NCBI RefSeq assembly: GCF_033708015.1
Contig: NZ_CP137920.1
Span: 2,046,001 to 2,110,000, forward strand
Length of the DNA stretch: 64,000 nucleotides
DNA from: Proteus vulgaris
GTDB taxonomy: Bacteria > Pseudomonadota > Gammaproteobacteria > Enterobacterales > Enterobacteriaceae
Direction of reading: 5' to 3'
The translations under genes were made by a program, and so were the position numbers. The notes below the pieces were generated by a model. That model ran no database searches. It was not told the origin of the DNA and saw only the letters and a list, made by a program, of their open reading frames with translations. Of the stretch, positions 18,704-26,738 are shown piece after piece. Within the stretch, counting starts at the first letter, position 1, and each line of letters starts with the position of its first letter.

Positions 18704-19189
18704 TTATTTTATTATTCTGTCATATTTATCGCTATTATTAGTATTAATGTCTACCTTATAAGCAGATGGTGCTAATAATGCAACAAGTCCTCCAAGTAAT
18801 AAAATAAAAGAAAATACCATCATCATGGTTGGTGCATTAAATAAAAAATAAGGTATTAATACTATCGGGCTAGCTGTAAAGATGAGTGAGATAATGACTG
18901 GATATTTAATACCAATATCTCTCACTCGTTGAGATAAAATAAGCGTAAATACGTAAATTTGTATCATAACTAATGCTGTTTCCATTACAGCATAGAGTGT
19001 AAAAGAGAAACTATAATAAAATGCATTTTCAATAATGGAAGACGTATCTTCTGGATAAAGACGTATATAGATTTGCTCTATCAAGATATCAGCGATACTA
19101 AATAAAACTGACCAAACAATTTGTGCACCTAAAAAAGACAATCTTCCTCGCCTTTTTTGTTTCCATAGATAAGCAAGTTTAGCTTGCAT
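18704..19189 (-). CDS. Small integral membrane protein, function unknown
   Basis: I do not recognise this protein with confidence. The start at 19189 is chosen because AAAGGA lies seven bases upstream; longer frames to 19204 or 19213 lack a ribosome site. It gives 161 residues. A basic N-terminus (KQKRRGRLS) is followed by four hydrophobic helices (roughly residues 20-40, 58-82, 95-115 and 120-145) and a polar tail. The basic GRLSFLGAQ segment before the first helix is faintly like the opening of DUF805 membrane proteins. It lies between two convergent and divergent units and appears monocistronic. Confidence 0.6.
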   Translation of the reverse strand: MQAKLAYLWKQKRRGRLSFLGAQIVWSVLFSIADILIEQIYIRLYPEDTSSIIENAFYYSFSFTLYAVMETALVMIQIYVFTLILSQRVRDIGIKYPVIISLIFTASPIVLIPYFLFNAPTMMMVFSFILLLGGLVALLAPSAYKVDINTNNSDKYDRIIK

Positions 19190-19371
19190 AATAAATCCTT
19201 TCATATTTTTCAAATAAAATTCTTATGTTTTTATCATAATACACTTAATGCCTTTATCCAAACCATTACTACTGCAAATTAGTAAAGCACAAAAATACCT
19301 TTATAAATTAGTGGATATTGCGATAATCCTTACTCTATTAAGAATAAAAATTTAATTTATAGGGAGTTATC

Positions 19372-19413
19372 ATGCAACCCATTCAAACAACCCGTTTAGC
19401 CCTTCTTTTTTAA
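19372..19413 (+). CDS. Leader peptide of the chloramphenicol acetyltransferase gene
   Basis: A 13-codon ORF (MQPIQTTRLALLF) with its own strong ribosome site (AGGGAG at 19361) lies 36 bases before the cat start. Its last codons overlap the left arm of the hairpin that hides the cat ribosome site. This is the organisation of translational attenuation known for inducible cat genes in Gram-positive bacteria, where drug-stalled ribosomes on the leader open the hairpin. The assignment is inference from layout. Confidence 0.7.
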   Translation: MQPIQTTRLALLF

Positions 19414-19444
19414 AAAATCGTTATATTATTTAATAAGAAGGGCT
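19398..19444 (+). promoter_or_regulatory. Attenuator hairpin sequestering the cat ribosome binding site
   Basis: A perfect ten-base stem: AGCCCTTCTT (19398-19407) pairs with AAGAAGGGCT (19435-19444), with an AT-rich loop holding the leader stop codon. The AAGG/AGGG ribosome site of cat (19438-19442) lies inside the right arm, seven to eight bases before the ATG, so the folded form would block cat translation. Confidence 0.75.
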
Positions 19445-19449
19445 TTAAA

Positions 19450-20091
19450 ATGAACTATAAAAAAATCGATTTAGAACAGTGGAATAGGAAAGAACATTTC
19501 TTACACTATCGCCATAACTTACAGTGCGGCTTTAGCTTAACAACTAAAATAGATATTACTGCCTTAAAGGTTGTATTATCTAAAAATAATCTTAAGCTTT
19601 ATCCTGCTATGATCTATTTGATTACAAAAGTAGTTAATAGCTATCCTGAGTCTAGAATGGCAATAAAAAATGATGAGTTAGTTATTTGGGATAAAATCAA
19701 TCCTGCGTACACTATATTCCATCAAGAGACTGAAACATTTTCTGAGTTATGGAGTCAGTACTTTGAAGACTGGCACTCTTTTTTACAAGGATATAATCAA
19801 GATTATCAAAATTATAAGGATAATCTTAGCCTATCAGCAAAGCCAGATTTTCCTGAAAATCATTTCTGCATTTCAATGATCCCATGGATAAGCTTTGATG
19901 GATTTAATTTAAATGTAGCTAATGTAAAAGATTATTTTCCTCCTATTTTTACTATGGGAAAATACTCCCTACAAAGTGACAAAATTTTATTACCAATATC
20001 GATTCAAGTCCATCATGCTACATGCGATGGTTTCCATATGGCTAGAATGATCAATAAACTGCAAGTGTTATGTAATGAGTTTTCTGGCTAA
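19450..20091 (+). CDS. cat: Chloramphenicol O-acetyltransferase, type A (CatA)
   Basis: A 213-residue type A chloramphenicol acetyltransferase, the cytoplasmic trimer that inactivates the drug with acetyl-CoA. The catalytic motif QVHHATCDGFH is at residues 187-196, with His189 the likely base and Asp193 structural. NHFCISMIPWISFDGFN near residue 145 is the conserved strand preceding it. The length agrees with the family. It starts at an ATG whose ribosome site lies within a hairpin after a short leader ORF, suggesting drug-inducible translation. A chromosomal cat with switchable expression is known from Proteus mirabilis strain PM13. No transposon or integron ends flank the gene here, which supports an intrinsic gene. 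Confidence 0.93.
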   Translation: MNYKKIDLEQWNRKEHFLHYRHNLQCGFSLTTKIDITALKVVLSKNNLKLYPAMIYLITKVVNSYPESRMAIKNDELVIWDKINPAYTIFHQETETFSELWSQYFEDWHSFLQGYNQDYQNYKDNLSLSAKPDFPENHFCISMIPWISFDGFNLNVANVKDYFPPIFTMGKYSLQSDKILLPISIQVHHATCDGFHMARMINKLQVLCNEFSG

Positions 20092-20112
20092 TAATATTAA
20101 TCATTAAATAAA

Positions 20113-20158
20113 AAACCGCTCTTTTATCGACTAAATAAAAGAGCGGGTTATTTTTTTT
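20113..20158. terminator. Bidirectional terminator between cat and the hydrolase gene
   Basis: Hairpin with arms AACCGCTCTTTTA and TAAAAGAGCGGGTT (one bulged G), followed by an eight-base T-run on the plus strand and preceded by A-runs for the convergent gene. Confidence 0.85.
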
Positions 20159-20161
20159 AAA

Positions 20162-21154
20162 TTATCTCACTTGCTTATTGATCCATTTAATTTCTTCATT
20201 AGTGAACCGAATATTACTTTCTTTAGTTGTATCAGTATCTAACAAAATTTTATCTTTAATTAATTTACTGACAGGCACAATAATATTGAAATGATCACCA
20301 TTTTTAATGTTATATATTTTTAATGGAATATCATGCATTATTGCTACACCACGTAATTCATTAAATTCACTCCAAAAATAATCACGTCCTTCAAAATAGA
20401 AAGTAGGTGTTTTTATTGATTTAATATAACGGTATACAGAACGAACATTAAATTCTTCTTCTTTATTTCTATCAAAAGGCAATTCAACTATCATATTCCC
20501 TTCTGCGCGTAATTTAAGATCGGGTATTCCGCCCAACGAGAAAACAGCTCTGAATTTATCACTATATTCACTTGCTAATAATGCTCTGGTACCTCCCGTA
20601 CTATGTCCAACAACATAGATGCGTTTAGAGTCAATATAAGGCAATGATGCTAAATATTCCCTCGCCGATTCTAAATCTTCTAATTCGCCATAAAACATTT
20701 CATAGCGGCCTGGGTTGGTATTTTCACCACGGAAAGAAGGTATCATCAACACCATATTGGGATCACGAAATATAGCACCCGTTTGATCGTTATCAACCGG
20801 TTTAGGTTGCCAAAAATAGTCGTCACCACCAATTCCACCATAACCTCCATTTAACCAAATCACCGCAGGTAATTTCACTTTTTTATTTGCAGGTGGTGGT
20901 GTTAAATAGGCATACATATCCCCTGGTTTTGCTGGATATTTAATCACATTAAATATTTCTGGTGGTGCTTCCCAAGGCGGATCAATATTATCAAAACTGT
21001 CGTTTATAATTTCGGTTTTAAAGCGTTGATGCGCTTCAAATAGCGTTTCATCACGAACTTCAATCTCTGCATTAACAGAAAAAGTGCTAGCATATAGCAG
21101 GGAAAAAAGTAGCGCAGGAACAATTTGTCGAAAATGTTTATTTTTTATATTCAT
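20162..21154 (-). CDS. Secreted alpha/beta hydrolase of the dienelactone hydrolase / S9 peptidase type
   Basis: A 330-residue protein from the ATG at 21154, which has AGGGAA ten bases upstream; the TTG at 21163 is less likely. Residues 1-29 form a Sec signal peptide ending in FSVNA. The alpha/beta hydrolase core shows an oxyanion segment (WLNGGYGG), the nucleophile elbow GHSTGG (VVGHSTGGTRALLASEY), a conserved TPTFYFEGRDYFW strand carrying the likely catalytic Asp, and GDHFNI with the catalytic His. The fold resembles prolyl-oligopeptidase-like and acyl-peptide hydrolase enzymes. The substrate is unknown. It is transcribed alone and is predicted to be periplasmic. Confidence 0.82.
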   Translation of the reverse strand: MNIKNKHFRQIVPALLFSLLYASTFSVNAEIEVRDETLFEAHQRFKTEIINDSFDNIDPPWEAPPEIFNVIKYPAKPGDMYAYLTPPPANKKVKLPAVIWLNGGYGGIGGDDYFWQPKPVDNDQTGAIFRDPNMVLMIPSFRGENTNPGRYEMFYGELEDLESAREYLASLPYIDSKRIYVVGHSTGGTRALLASEYSDKFRAVFSLGGIPDLKLRAEGNMIVELPFDRNKEEEFNVRSVYRYIKSIKTPTFYFEGRDYFWSEFNELRGVAIMHDIPLKIYNIKNGDHFNIIVPVSKLIKDKILLDTDTTKESNIRFTNEEIKWINKQVR

Positions 21155-21259
21155 ATCAATCAACTTCCCTATAGATTATTTCAGTGCCAAGATAATAACA
21201 TAGATTGTTTAGAATTTATGAATAGGCAAAGGAACGAAAATAAAAAACAGGAAATAGAA

Positions 21260-21284
21260 AAAAGCACCTCAATTGAGATGCTTT
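21260..21284 (-). terminator. Terminator downstream of ahpF
   Basis: Hairpin AAAGCACCTCAATTGAGATGCTTT with one internal mismatch, followed on the minus strand by a T-run. Confidence 0.8.
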
Positions 21285-21324
21285 AGACAATATAAAATAG
21301 TTAACTTATTTGATAATACTTTTC

Positions 21325-22890
21325 TTATTTTGCACTCGTACGAATTAAGTAATCAAATGCGCTTAGCGAGGCTTTTGCTCCTTCACCGGCGGCAATGATG
21401 ATTTGCTTATAAGGTACTGTTGTACAGTCACCCGCAGCAAACACACCTTTAATATTCGTTTCGCCACGGGCATCAACAATAATTTCGCCCATTTTATTGC
21501 GCTCAACAGTACCTTCTAACCATTGTGTATTAGGTAATAAGCCGATTTGAACGAAAATGCCTGCTAATGCAATATCATGCATAGAATCATTAGTACGATC
21601 TTTATATTTTAGACCCGTTAACTTAGTGCCATCCCCATAAACTTCTGTAGTTTGTGCATTTAAGATAACGTCTACATTGCTTAAGCTACGTAATTTTTTC
21701 TGTAATACCGCATCTGCTCTCATTTCTGGAGCAAATTCTAATACTGTTACGTGCTCAACCAAACCCGCCAAATCAATTGCAGCTTCAACCCCTGAGTTAC
21801 CACCACCAATAACAGCAACTTTTTTGCCTTTAAACAGTGGGCCATCACAGTGTGGGCAATAAGTTACACCACGTGTGCGATATTCATTTTCGCCAGGAAC
21901 ATTCATATTTCTCCAGCGAGCACCTGTTGCAATAATTAAGCTACGGGTTTTTAAAATAGCGCCTGATGCTGTTTCAATTTGATGTAACTCCCCTTCTGAT
22001 GCCCCAGGAATTAAGCGACTAACAGTTTGACTATCAATCACATCCACTTGGTAATCATCAACGTGTGCTTTTAGTGCGCCCGCAAGCTTTGCACCTTCTG
22101 TTTTTGGTACAGAAATGTAGTTTTCAATATCAACAGTATCCAGAACTTGCCCACCAAAACGTTCACCAATAAGACCTGTATTTAAACCTTTACGTGCTGA
22201 ATAAACCGCCGCTGATGCACCAGCAGGACCACTACCTACAATTAATACATCAAAAGCATCTTTTTGGTTTAACAATTCTGCCGTACGTTTTTCTGCATTA
22301 CTGTCTACTTTGTTAACGATTTCCGCTAAGGTCATACGACCCTGACCAAATTCGTTACCATTTAAGAATACAGCAGGAACGCCCATGATATTACGTTCCT
22401 GAATTTCATTTTGGAACATGCCTCCGTCGATCGCTGTGTGAGTGATCTTCGGATTTAAAATCGCCATTAAGTTTAATGCCTGAACAACATCAGGGCAGTT
22501 ATGACAAGAGAGCGAATAATAGGTTTCGAAATGAAACTCACCGTCTAACTGACGAATTTGTTCAAGTAATTCTTGTGCTTCTTTTGATGGATGACCACCC
22601 GTTTGCAGTAACGCTAAAACTAATGACGTAAATTCATGACCTAATGGCGAACCTGCAAAACGAACACCCGTTTCTTTCCCTGGGTTGGTAATAAGAAAAG
22701 ATGGTTTGCGTACATTAGCGTTATTATCTTCACGATAAGTGACTTTATCGGATAATGGTTCGATTTCTTTTAATAATTCTTGGATATCAGCAGAATGTTT
22801 GCTGTCGTCTAATGTTGCTACTAACTCAACTGGCTGGGTTAATCGTTCTAAATAAGCTTTCAATTGAGCTTTTAAATTATTATCTAACAT
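21325..22890 (-). CDS. ahpF: Alkyl hydroperoxide reductase subunit F
   Basis: A 521-residue NADH-dependent flavoprotein that reduces AhpC. The N-terminal double thioredoxin-like domain (about 1-195) has its redox pair CHNC (Cys129/Cys132). The FAD domain begins at about residue 210 with [16 protein letters not shown], the thioredoxin-reductase-type CPHC pair is near residue 345, the NADH motif is [17 protein letters not shown], and the C-terminal FAD motif is [16 protein letters not shown]. The length and order equal the E. coli enzyme. It lies 70 bases after ahpC with a hairpin in between, so it is probably expressed at a lower level from the ahpC promoter under OxyR control. Confidence 0.96.
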   Translation of the reverse strand: MLDNNLKAQLKAYLERLTQPVELVATLDDSKHSADIQELLKEIEPLSDKVTYREDNNANVRKPSFLITNPGKETGVRFAGSPLGHEFTSLVLALLQTGGHPSKEAQELLEQIRQLDGEFHFETYYSLSCHNCPDVVQALNLMAILNPKITHTAIDGGMFQNEIQERNIMGVPAVFLNGNEFGQGRMTLAEIVNKVDSNAEKRTAELLNQKDAFDVLIVGSGPAGASAAVYSARKGLNTGLIGERFGGQVLDTVDIENYISVPKTEGAKLAGALKAHVDDYQVDVIDSQTVSRLIPGASEGELHQIETASGAILKTRSLIIATGARWRNMNVPGENEYRTRGVTYCPHCDGPLFKGKKVAVIGGGNSGVEAAIDLAGLVEHVTVLEFAPEMRADAVLQKKLRSLSNVDVILNAQTTEVYGDGTKLTGLKYKDRTNDSMHDIALAGIFVQIGLLPNTQWLEGTVERNKMGEIIVDARGETNIKGVFAAGDCTTVPYKQIIIAAGEGAKASLSAFDYLIRTSAK

Positions 22891-22908
22891 TTTTGCACCC
22901 TCAATAAA

Positions 22909-22930
22909 ATCGGGTGCCGAAACACCCGAT
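22909..22930 (-). terminator. Intercistronic hairpin between ahpC and ahpF
   Basis: Perfect stem ATCGGGTG/CACCCGAT with a six-base loop. On the minus strand it is followed by TTTTATT, so it resembles a weak terminator or mRNA-stabilising hairpin that lets some transcripts continue into ahpF. Confidence 0.75.
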
Positions 22931-22960
22931 AAATAACTTTTTTAGTGGCTTAATTCTTAT

Positions 22961-23524
22961 TTAGATTTTGCCAACTAAATCCAGTGATGGAGCTAAAGTT
23001 GCATCACCTTCTTTCCATTTTGCTGGGCAAACTTCACCTGGATGGCTAGCAACATATTGAGCAGCTTTAACTTTACGCAGCAGATCTGATGCATCACGGC
23101 CAATGCCTTCAGCAGTGATTTCGATTGCTTGGATGATACCTTGTGGGTCAACAACAAAAGTACCACGATCTGCAAGACCTTCGTTCTCACGCATATTTTC
23201 AAAGTTACGAGTTAATGCGCCAGTTGGGTCGCCGATCATGCCATATTTGATTTTACCGATAGTTTCTGAGCTGCTGTGCCATGCTTTATGGGTAAAATGT
23301 GTGTCAGTAGAAACTGAATAAATTTCTACGCCCATTTTTTGGAACTCAGCATAATGGTCAGCTAAGTCGCCTAATTCAGTTGGGCACACAAAAGTGAAGT
23401 CTGCAGGGTAAAAGAAGAAAACGCTCCATTTGCCTTCGACGTCCTTTTCAGTCACTTCTACGAATTGACCGTCTTTAAATGCCATGTTTTTGAATGGTTT
23501 GATTGGGGTATTAATTAAAGACAT
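22961..23524 (-). CDS. ahpC: Alkyl hydroperoxide reductase subunit C (2-Cys peroxiredoxin)
   Basis: A 187-residue typical 2-Cys peroxiredoxin that reduces hydrogen peroxide and organic peroxides. The peroxidatic cysteine is Cys47 in FVCPTE and the resolving cysteine is Cys166 in EVCPAKW, exactly as in E. coli AhpC. It has an excellent ribosome site (AGGAGG) and is first in the ahpC-ahpF operon. A sequence matching the OxyR pattern lies 59-95 bases upstream of the ATG. Nothing is unusual. Confidence 0.97.
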   Translation of the reverse strand: MSLINTPIKPFKNMAFKDGQFVEVTEKDVEGKWSVFFFYPADFTFVCPTELGDLADHYAEFQKMGVEIYSVSTDTHFTHKAWHSSSETIGKIKYGMIGDPTGALTRNFENMRENEGLADRGTFVVDPQGIIQAIEITAEGIGRDASDLLRKVKAAQYVASHPGEVCPAKWKEGDATLAPSLDLVGKI

Positions 23525-23582
23525 TGTATTTCCTCCTGTTTGGTATGGGAACTAATGTACCTATTCCACTTGAGAATAGCTA

Positions 23583-23619
23583 ATACATTCCTGCTATCAG
23601 TTCAATAGGTTTTACCTAA
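23583..23619 (-). promoter_or_regulatory. Predicted OxyR binding site upstream of ahpC
   Basis: The sequence reads ATAC-N7-CTAT-N7-ATAG-N7-CTAA, which is the OxyR tandem motif ATAG-N7-CTAT-N7-ATAG-N7-CTAT with one mismatch in each outer element and exact spacing throughout. It is placed where OxyR activates ahpC in other enterobacteria. Confidence 0.78.
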
Positions 23620-23804
23620 TGAGTTGAAGAAATTGATAGAGCCAGGTTAACTAAATGTAGCGATTAAAGCAAATACACAACAAGTCAATTGCGCCTATCT
23701 TTTATTGTTTTCCCCTTTGTTTAACATCCTTAATTTTAGTAAAAATAAACTCATAACATTATGAATTATAAACTAATATTAGTGCTTCATAAATCAATTC
23801 AATA

Positions 23805-24455
23805 TTATGGTGTCAATTTGGCAGGCTTGAGAAGAGTATAAGTACATTCAAATGCTGCCTTCTGAATACGATAAATATCTTGGCTATCTGTTGTGGATTG
23901 GACAACGGCATCGCCCGATTGAAAACGTTGCAATTCCCCCCAAGGTGCCTTCATAACAAATGGAGGTGTAGATTCCGGTACAATAAAGTAATTCATTTCG
24001 ATACCTTTTGGCGTAAAAGGCTGATAATCACTAGGATAAGAACCTACATTAATTTCACTATTTTCTGCGATATTGTAACGTTGAACAAATTTGGCTTTTC
24101 TTACCAAGATCTCTTCATTACCTGTTTCTGGGCAAATATTTTGTACTACCCAATCACCTACTTTTGCTGGTTCTGAAACGGTTTCAATTCCTTCACCTTT
24201 AATTATCGTTGTGATGATCTCACCTTCTTTAGCGGGTCTTGCTAAGACCGGTTTTGTTTTAATGGCAACACCGGTGATCCCTGCTTGCTGAGCTTGCGTA
24301 AAGTAAGCTACGCGTTCTTTTTGCGGTAATTGAGAAAGATCATTAGCACATACAAATGAAGGAATTAAGGTTAAACCTATCAATAGTATTTTTGTTCTGT
24401 TTTTCTTATAGAGCTTGTCGCGACTTGAATAACGGCTTTGTATATAAAAAGGCAT
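23805..24455 (-). CDS. Hypothetical protein with N-terminal membrane/signal segment
   Basis: A 216-residue protein I cannot assign with certainty. A basic N-terminus (YKKNRTK) and a hydrophobic stretch ending in PSFVCA (about residues 23-37) look like a signal peptide, so it is probably periplasmic. The body contains ARPAKEGEIITTIIKGEGIETVSEPAKVGDWVVQNICPETGNEEILV, then FVQRYNI and a YPSDYQPFTPKG segment. That pattern (a gated GD-W-V/Q core followed by a Y-x-P-K-G element) is reminiscent of the PGDYG-domain family, recalled only loosely. There is a pair of Cys residues (Cys121-region and C-terminal ECTYT). It is transcribed alone, with about 280 bases to the ahpC start. Confidence 0.55.
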   Translation of the reverse strand: MPFYIQSRYSSRDKLYKKNRTKILLIGLTLIPSFVCANDLSQLPQKERVAYFTQAQQAGITGVAIKTKPVLARPAKEGEIITTIIKGEGIETVSEPAKVGDWVVQNICPETGNEEILVRKAKFVQRYNIAENSEINVGSYPSDYQPFTPKGIEMNYFIVPESTPPFVMKAPWGELQRFQSGDAVVQSTTDSQDIYRIQKAAFECTYTLLKPAKLTP

Positions 24456-24708
24456 TGAATTGTTTCCTGGTAAATATCATTCGTACTTAATACGCTAGTG
24501 AAGCATCTCTAAATGTTAAAGCGATTATGGCAGGAAATAAAACATTGGCACGAGTAAAATCAGTTACCTAGCCGAAAAAGATCAAAAAATCGAGAGTTCT
24601 CACAACTTAGAAAAGAAAACATGTAATTAAGAGAAAAAAGGGGTAAGTCGTTAAATAAAGCATTAGGATGTTTCATCATCAAGCCTATTTAATTAAAAGG
24701 AATTACTT

Positions 24709-24848
24709 ATGCAAATAATTTACCCTGATGACTATTCAAAAACAGGAAAACCTGATGAGGCCTTTGAACAAGAATATCGTTGCGTTCAAAGGCTAAATAT
24801 TCATTGTTTGTTACTCTCATCAGAAGATATGGCATTAGCGAAAAACGC
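24709..24848 (+). pseudogene. 5' fragment of an ATP-grasp-type gene interrupted by an IS605-type element
   Basis: A start codon with an AAAAGGA ribosome site opens a frame beginning MQIIYPDDYSKTGKPDEAF and running through EQEYRCVQRLNIHCLLLSSED. This opening (IYPDD....KPDE.FE.EY) is like that of uncharacterised bacterial ATP-grasp proteins as I remember them. The frame then runs into the left end of the transposon and stops at 24882, giving only 57 codons. The right boundary given is approximate, since the exact insertion point cannot be fixed by eye. No clear remainder of the gene follows the element, so a deletion probably accompanied or followed the insertion. Confidence 0.65.
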
Positions 24849-24858
24849 CGTAAACCCT

Positions 24859-24873
24859 CGCCCAGTGCGGGCG
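24859..24873. repeat. Left-end subterminal hairpin of the IS605-type element
   Basis: Five-base perfect stem CGCCC/GGGCG enclosing AGTGC. Such subterminal hairpins are what TnpA recognises in this family. It sits just inside the presumed left boundary. Confidence 0.65.
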
Positions 24874-24909
24874 GAGATATAAGGCGAAAGGCCTGCAGGG
24901 CTTTAAAGA

Positions 24910-25335
24910 TCAATCAGGCGTTGACTGGCTCTGAACGTAGGCTCAGAGTGTTTCAATCGTTGCCCCTCCGGTGCTACAGACAAAGTACGACCTTGACCAC
25001 AAAAGTCCCGTTTTACTTTGTGTCCGTAAATGTGTGTTTTGCTGGCGCAGCAGGCGCGACGATACTGATTTCAGATTGTTGACCATCACACTGACCGCCA
25101 GTTTTGGCGGGTAAGCAACCAGCAGATGCACATGGTCAGGCTCTCCGTCCATCTCAATAATTTCGCATTCAAGTTTTGCCGCAGCGGAGTCAAATGCATC
25201 ACGCAGTTGAGCGATCATCTGTCCGTCAAATAGCTTACGTCGATACTTTGTCGTAAAGATCAGAGGCACGACCAGTTTACTGACACGGTGCCGCTTTCTG
25301 AGGAATTCCGCCAGTAAATCATCATGATTACTCAA
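24910..25335 (-). pseudogene. tnpA: IS200-type transposase TnpA with a premature stop just before the catalytic tyrosine
   Basis: The Y1 HUH transposase that moves single-stranded IS605-type DNA. The frame opens at 25335 and gives 130 residues with the HUH motif at His68-Val-His70 (EPDHVHLL) and the conserved YFVCSTGGATIETL, then meets a TGA at 24943-24945. In the same frame the next codons read A-Y-V-Q-S-Q-S-T-P-D and stop at 24910. The Y..xQ helix of the catalytic tyrosine is therefore directly behind the stop. A single C-to-T change (CGA to TGA) would explain it. The ORF without the stop would be 141 residues, normal for the family. TnpA is predicted to be inactive unless the stop is read through. 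Confidence 0.85.
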
Positions 25336-25388
25336 TTGATATATTGCCCTAACATGTTAAAATAAAAACATTATATCAATGAGCGCTG

Positions 25389-26561
25389 ATGATGTTAAGA
25401 GCAACAAAAGTACGCATCTACCCAACACCAGAACAGGCTGAATATCTCAACGCTCAGTTCGGTGCGGTTCGTTTTGCGTACAACAAAGCGCTGCACATCA
25501 AGAAAGACGCTTACCAGCGGCACGGCGTAAATTTAAACCCGCGTAAAGACCTTAAACCGCTGCTTGCAGTGGCGAAAAAATCCCGCAGATATGGGTGGCT
25601 TAAAGAATATGACTCCATAGCATTGCAGCAGGCGGTGATTAACCTTGACGTGGCTTTCTCCAACTTTTTTAATCCGAAACTAAAAGCCCGTTTTCCCACG
25701 TTTAAAAGTAAGCATGGCAGACAATCTAGCTATCATTGTGTCGGGATCAAAGTCATTGATGGCGCGATAAAAATCCCGAAAATCGCACCGATTGAAGCGC
25801 GTTTACATCGTGAAATTACGGGGGCGCTGAAAAGTATCACACTGAGTCGCAGCGCAACCGGAAAATACTATGCGTCACTACTCTGTGATGACGGGGTAGA
25901 AGCACCGGCAAAGCCAACATTGATATCAAATATCACGGGGCTTGATGTGGGGCTAAGTCATTACGCCATCAAATCAGACGGCAATAAGATTGCTAATCCG
26001 CGCCACCTTATCAATGCCAGCCGTCACCTACGTCGAAAACAAAAAGCCTTATCTCGCAAGCAAAAAGGGAGTGCTAATCGCCGTAAAGCCCGAATACAGC
26101 TTGCAGGTGTACACGAACGGGTAGCCAATGCCCGTGCTGATTTTCAACACAAACTCTCTCGTGCAATTGTTGACGAAAACCAAGCGGTAATTGTAGAGAC
26201 ACTGAAATCGGCGAATATGATGAAAAACCACTGTCTGGCTCGCGCTATCGGTGATGCAGGCTGGCATGGTTTTATCACAAAGCTGGAATATAAAGCCGCA
26301 GAAAAAGGCGTCCATCTGGTAAAACTGGATCAATGGTTTGCCAGTTCGAAAACCTGTCATTGCTGCGGTCATAAAATGTCAGAAATGCCACTACATAAGC
26401 GTATCTGGCAATGCCCTGAATGTGGAGTTGAACATGACCGAGATATCAATGCGGCAATCAATATCCGACACAAGGGCATATTGGAATTACACGCGGCGGG
26501 ACTCGTCGTTTCAGCCCATGGAGACCCGCGTAAATCCGTCGTACAGAGGGTTGCGGTCTGA
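25389..26561 (+). CDS. tnpB: RNA-guided endonuclease TnpB
   Basis: A full-length 390-residue TnpB, the RuvC-type nuclease of IS605 elements and the ancestor of Cas12. The RuvC residues are present: Asp186 (GLDVGLSHYA), Glu270 (VIVETLKSANM) and Asp350/Asp352 (EHDRDINAAINI). The zinc ribbon is formed by Cys323/Cys326 and Cys342/Cys345. Members of the family use a guide RNA transcribed from the 3' end of the gene and the right end of the element to cut the donor-empty site. All catalytic residues look intact, in contrast to the broken tnpA. ATG at 25389 or 25392. Confidence 0.92.
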   Translation: MMLRATKVRIYPTPEQAEYLNAQFGAVRFAYNKALHIKKDAYQRHGVNLNPRKDLKPLLAVAKKSRRYGWLKEYDSIALQQAVINLDVAFSNFFNPKLKARFPTFKSKHGRQSSYHCVGIKVIDGAIKIPKIAPIEARLHREITGALKSITLSRSATGKYYASLLCDDGVEAPAKPTLISNITGLDVGLSHYAIKSDGNKIANPRHLINASRHLRRKQKALSRKQKGSANRRKARIQLAGVHERVANARADFQHKLSRAIVDENQAVIVETLKSANMMKNHCLARAIGDAGWHGFITKLEYKAAEKGVHLVKLDQWFASSKTCHCCGHKMSEMPLHKRIWQCPECGVEHDRDINAAINIRHKGILELHAAGLVVSAHGDPRKSVVQRVAV

Positions 26562-26610
26562 GAAGTGGGAAGCCTCGCCGTTTACGGTGGGGAGCAGTCA
26601 CTTGAGGCTT
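26450..26610 (+). ncRNA. Putative omega RNA (reRNA) region at the tnpB 3' end and right end of the element
   Basis: In this family the guide RNA scaffold is derived from the end of tnpB plus the right-end hairpin, with the guide being the host sequence just outside. Here the right-end stem (26573-26580 with 26585-26592, loop TTTA, including two G-T pairs) is followed by the sequence that joins the host. The limits are inferred from family knowledge, not seen directly. Confidence 0.45.
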
Positions 26611-26661
26611 TTCTCTTATCTGGCCTCTGATATTCTAGTAGATAGGCAAACTATATAAAAA

Positions 26662-26710
26662 TATAAAGACCTCAAAAACCAGTGACACGCTGGATCTTGA
26701 AGTCTTTATA
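26662..26710 (-). terminator. Nested-hairpin terminator of the porin gene
   Basis: The outer stem TATAAAGAC/GTCTTTATA encloses an inner stem CCAG/CTGG. On the minus strand it is followed by ATTTTTATAT. It lies directly between the porin stop codon and the transposon right end. Confidence 0.75.
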
Positions 26711-26738
26711 TAGCTAACAAGAAGTACTAAAAGTAAAG

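Larger units (their letters stand above)
24848..26605. mobile_element. IS200/IS605-family insertion sequence (divergent tnpA and tnpB)
   Basis: Two genes diverge from a 53-base gap: an HUH-type tnpA on the minus strand and tnpB on the plus strand, the IS605 arrangement. The ends carry hairpins instead of terminal inverted repeats, as the family requires: a left-end stem CGCCC/GGGCG with loop AGTGC (24859-24873) and a right-end eight-base stem around TTTA (26573-26592). The internal GC content is visibly higher than the flanks. The outer limits are estimates, because cleavage sites of this family are short and were not identified. Confidence 0.85.
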
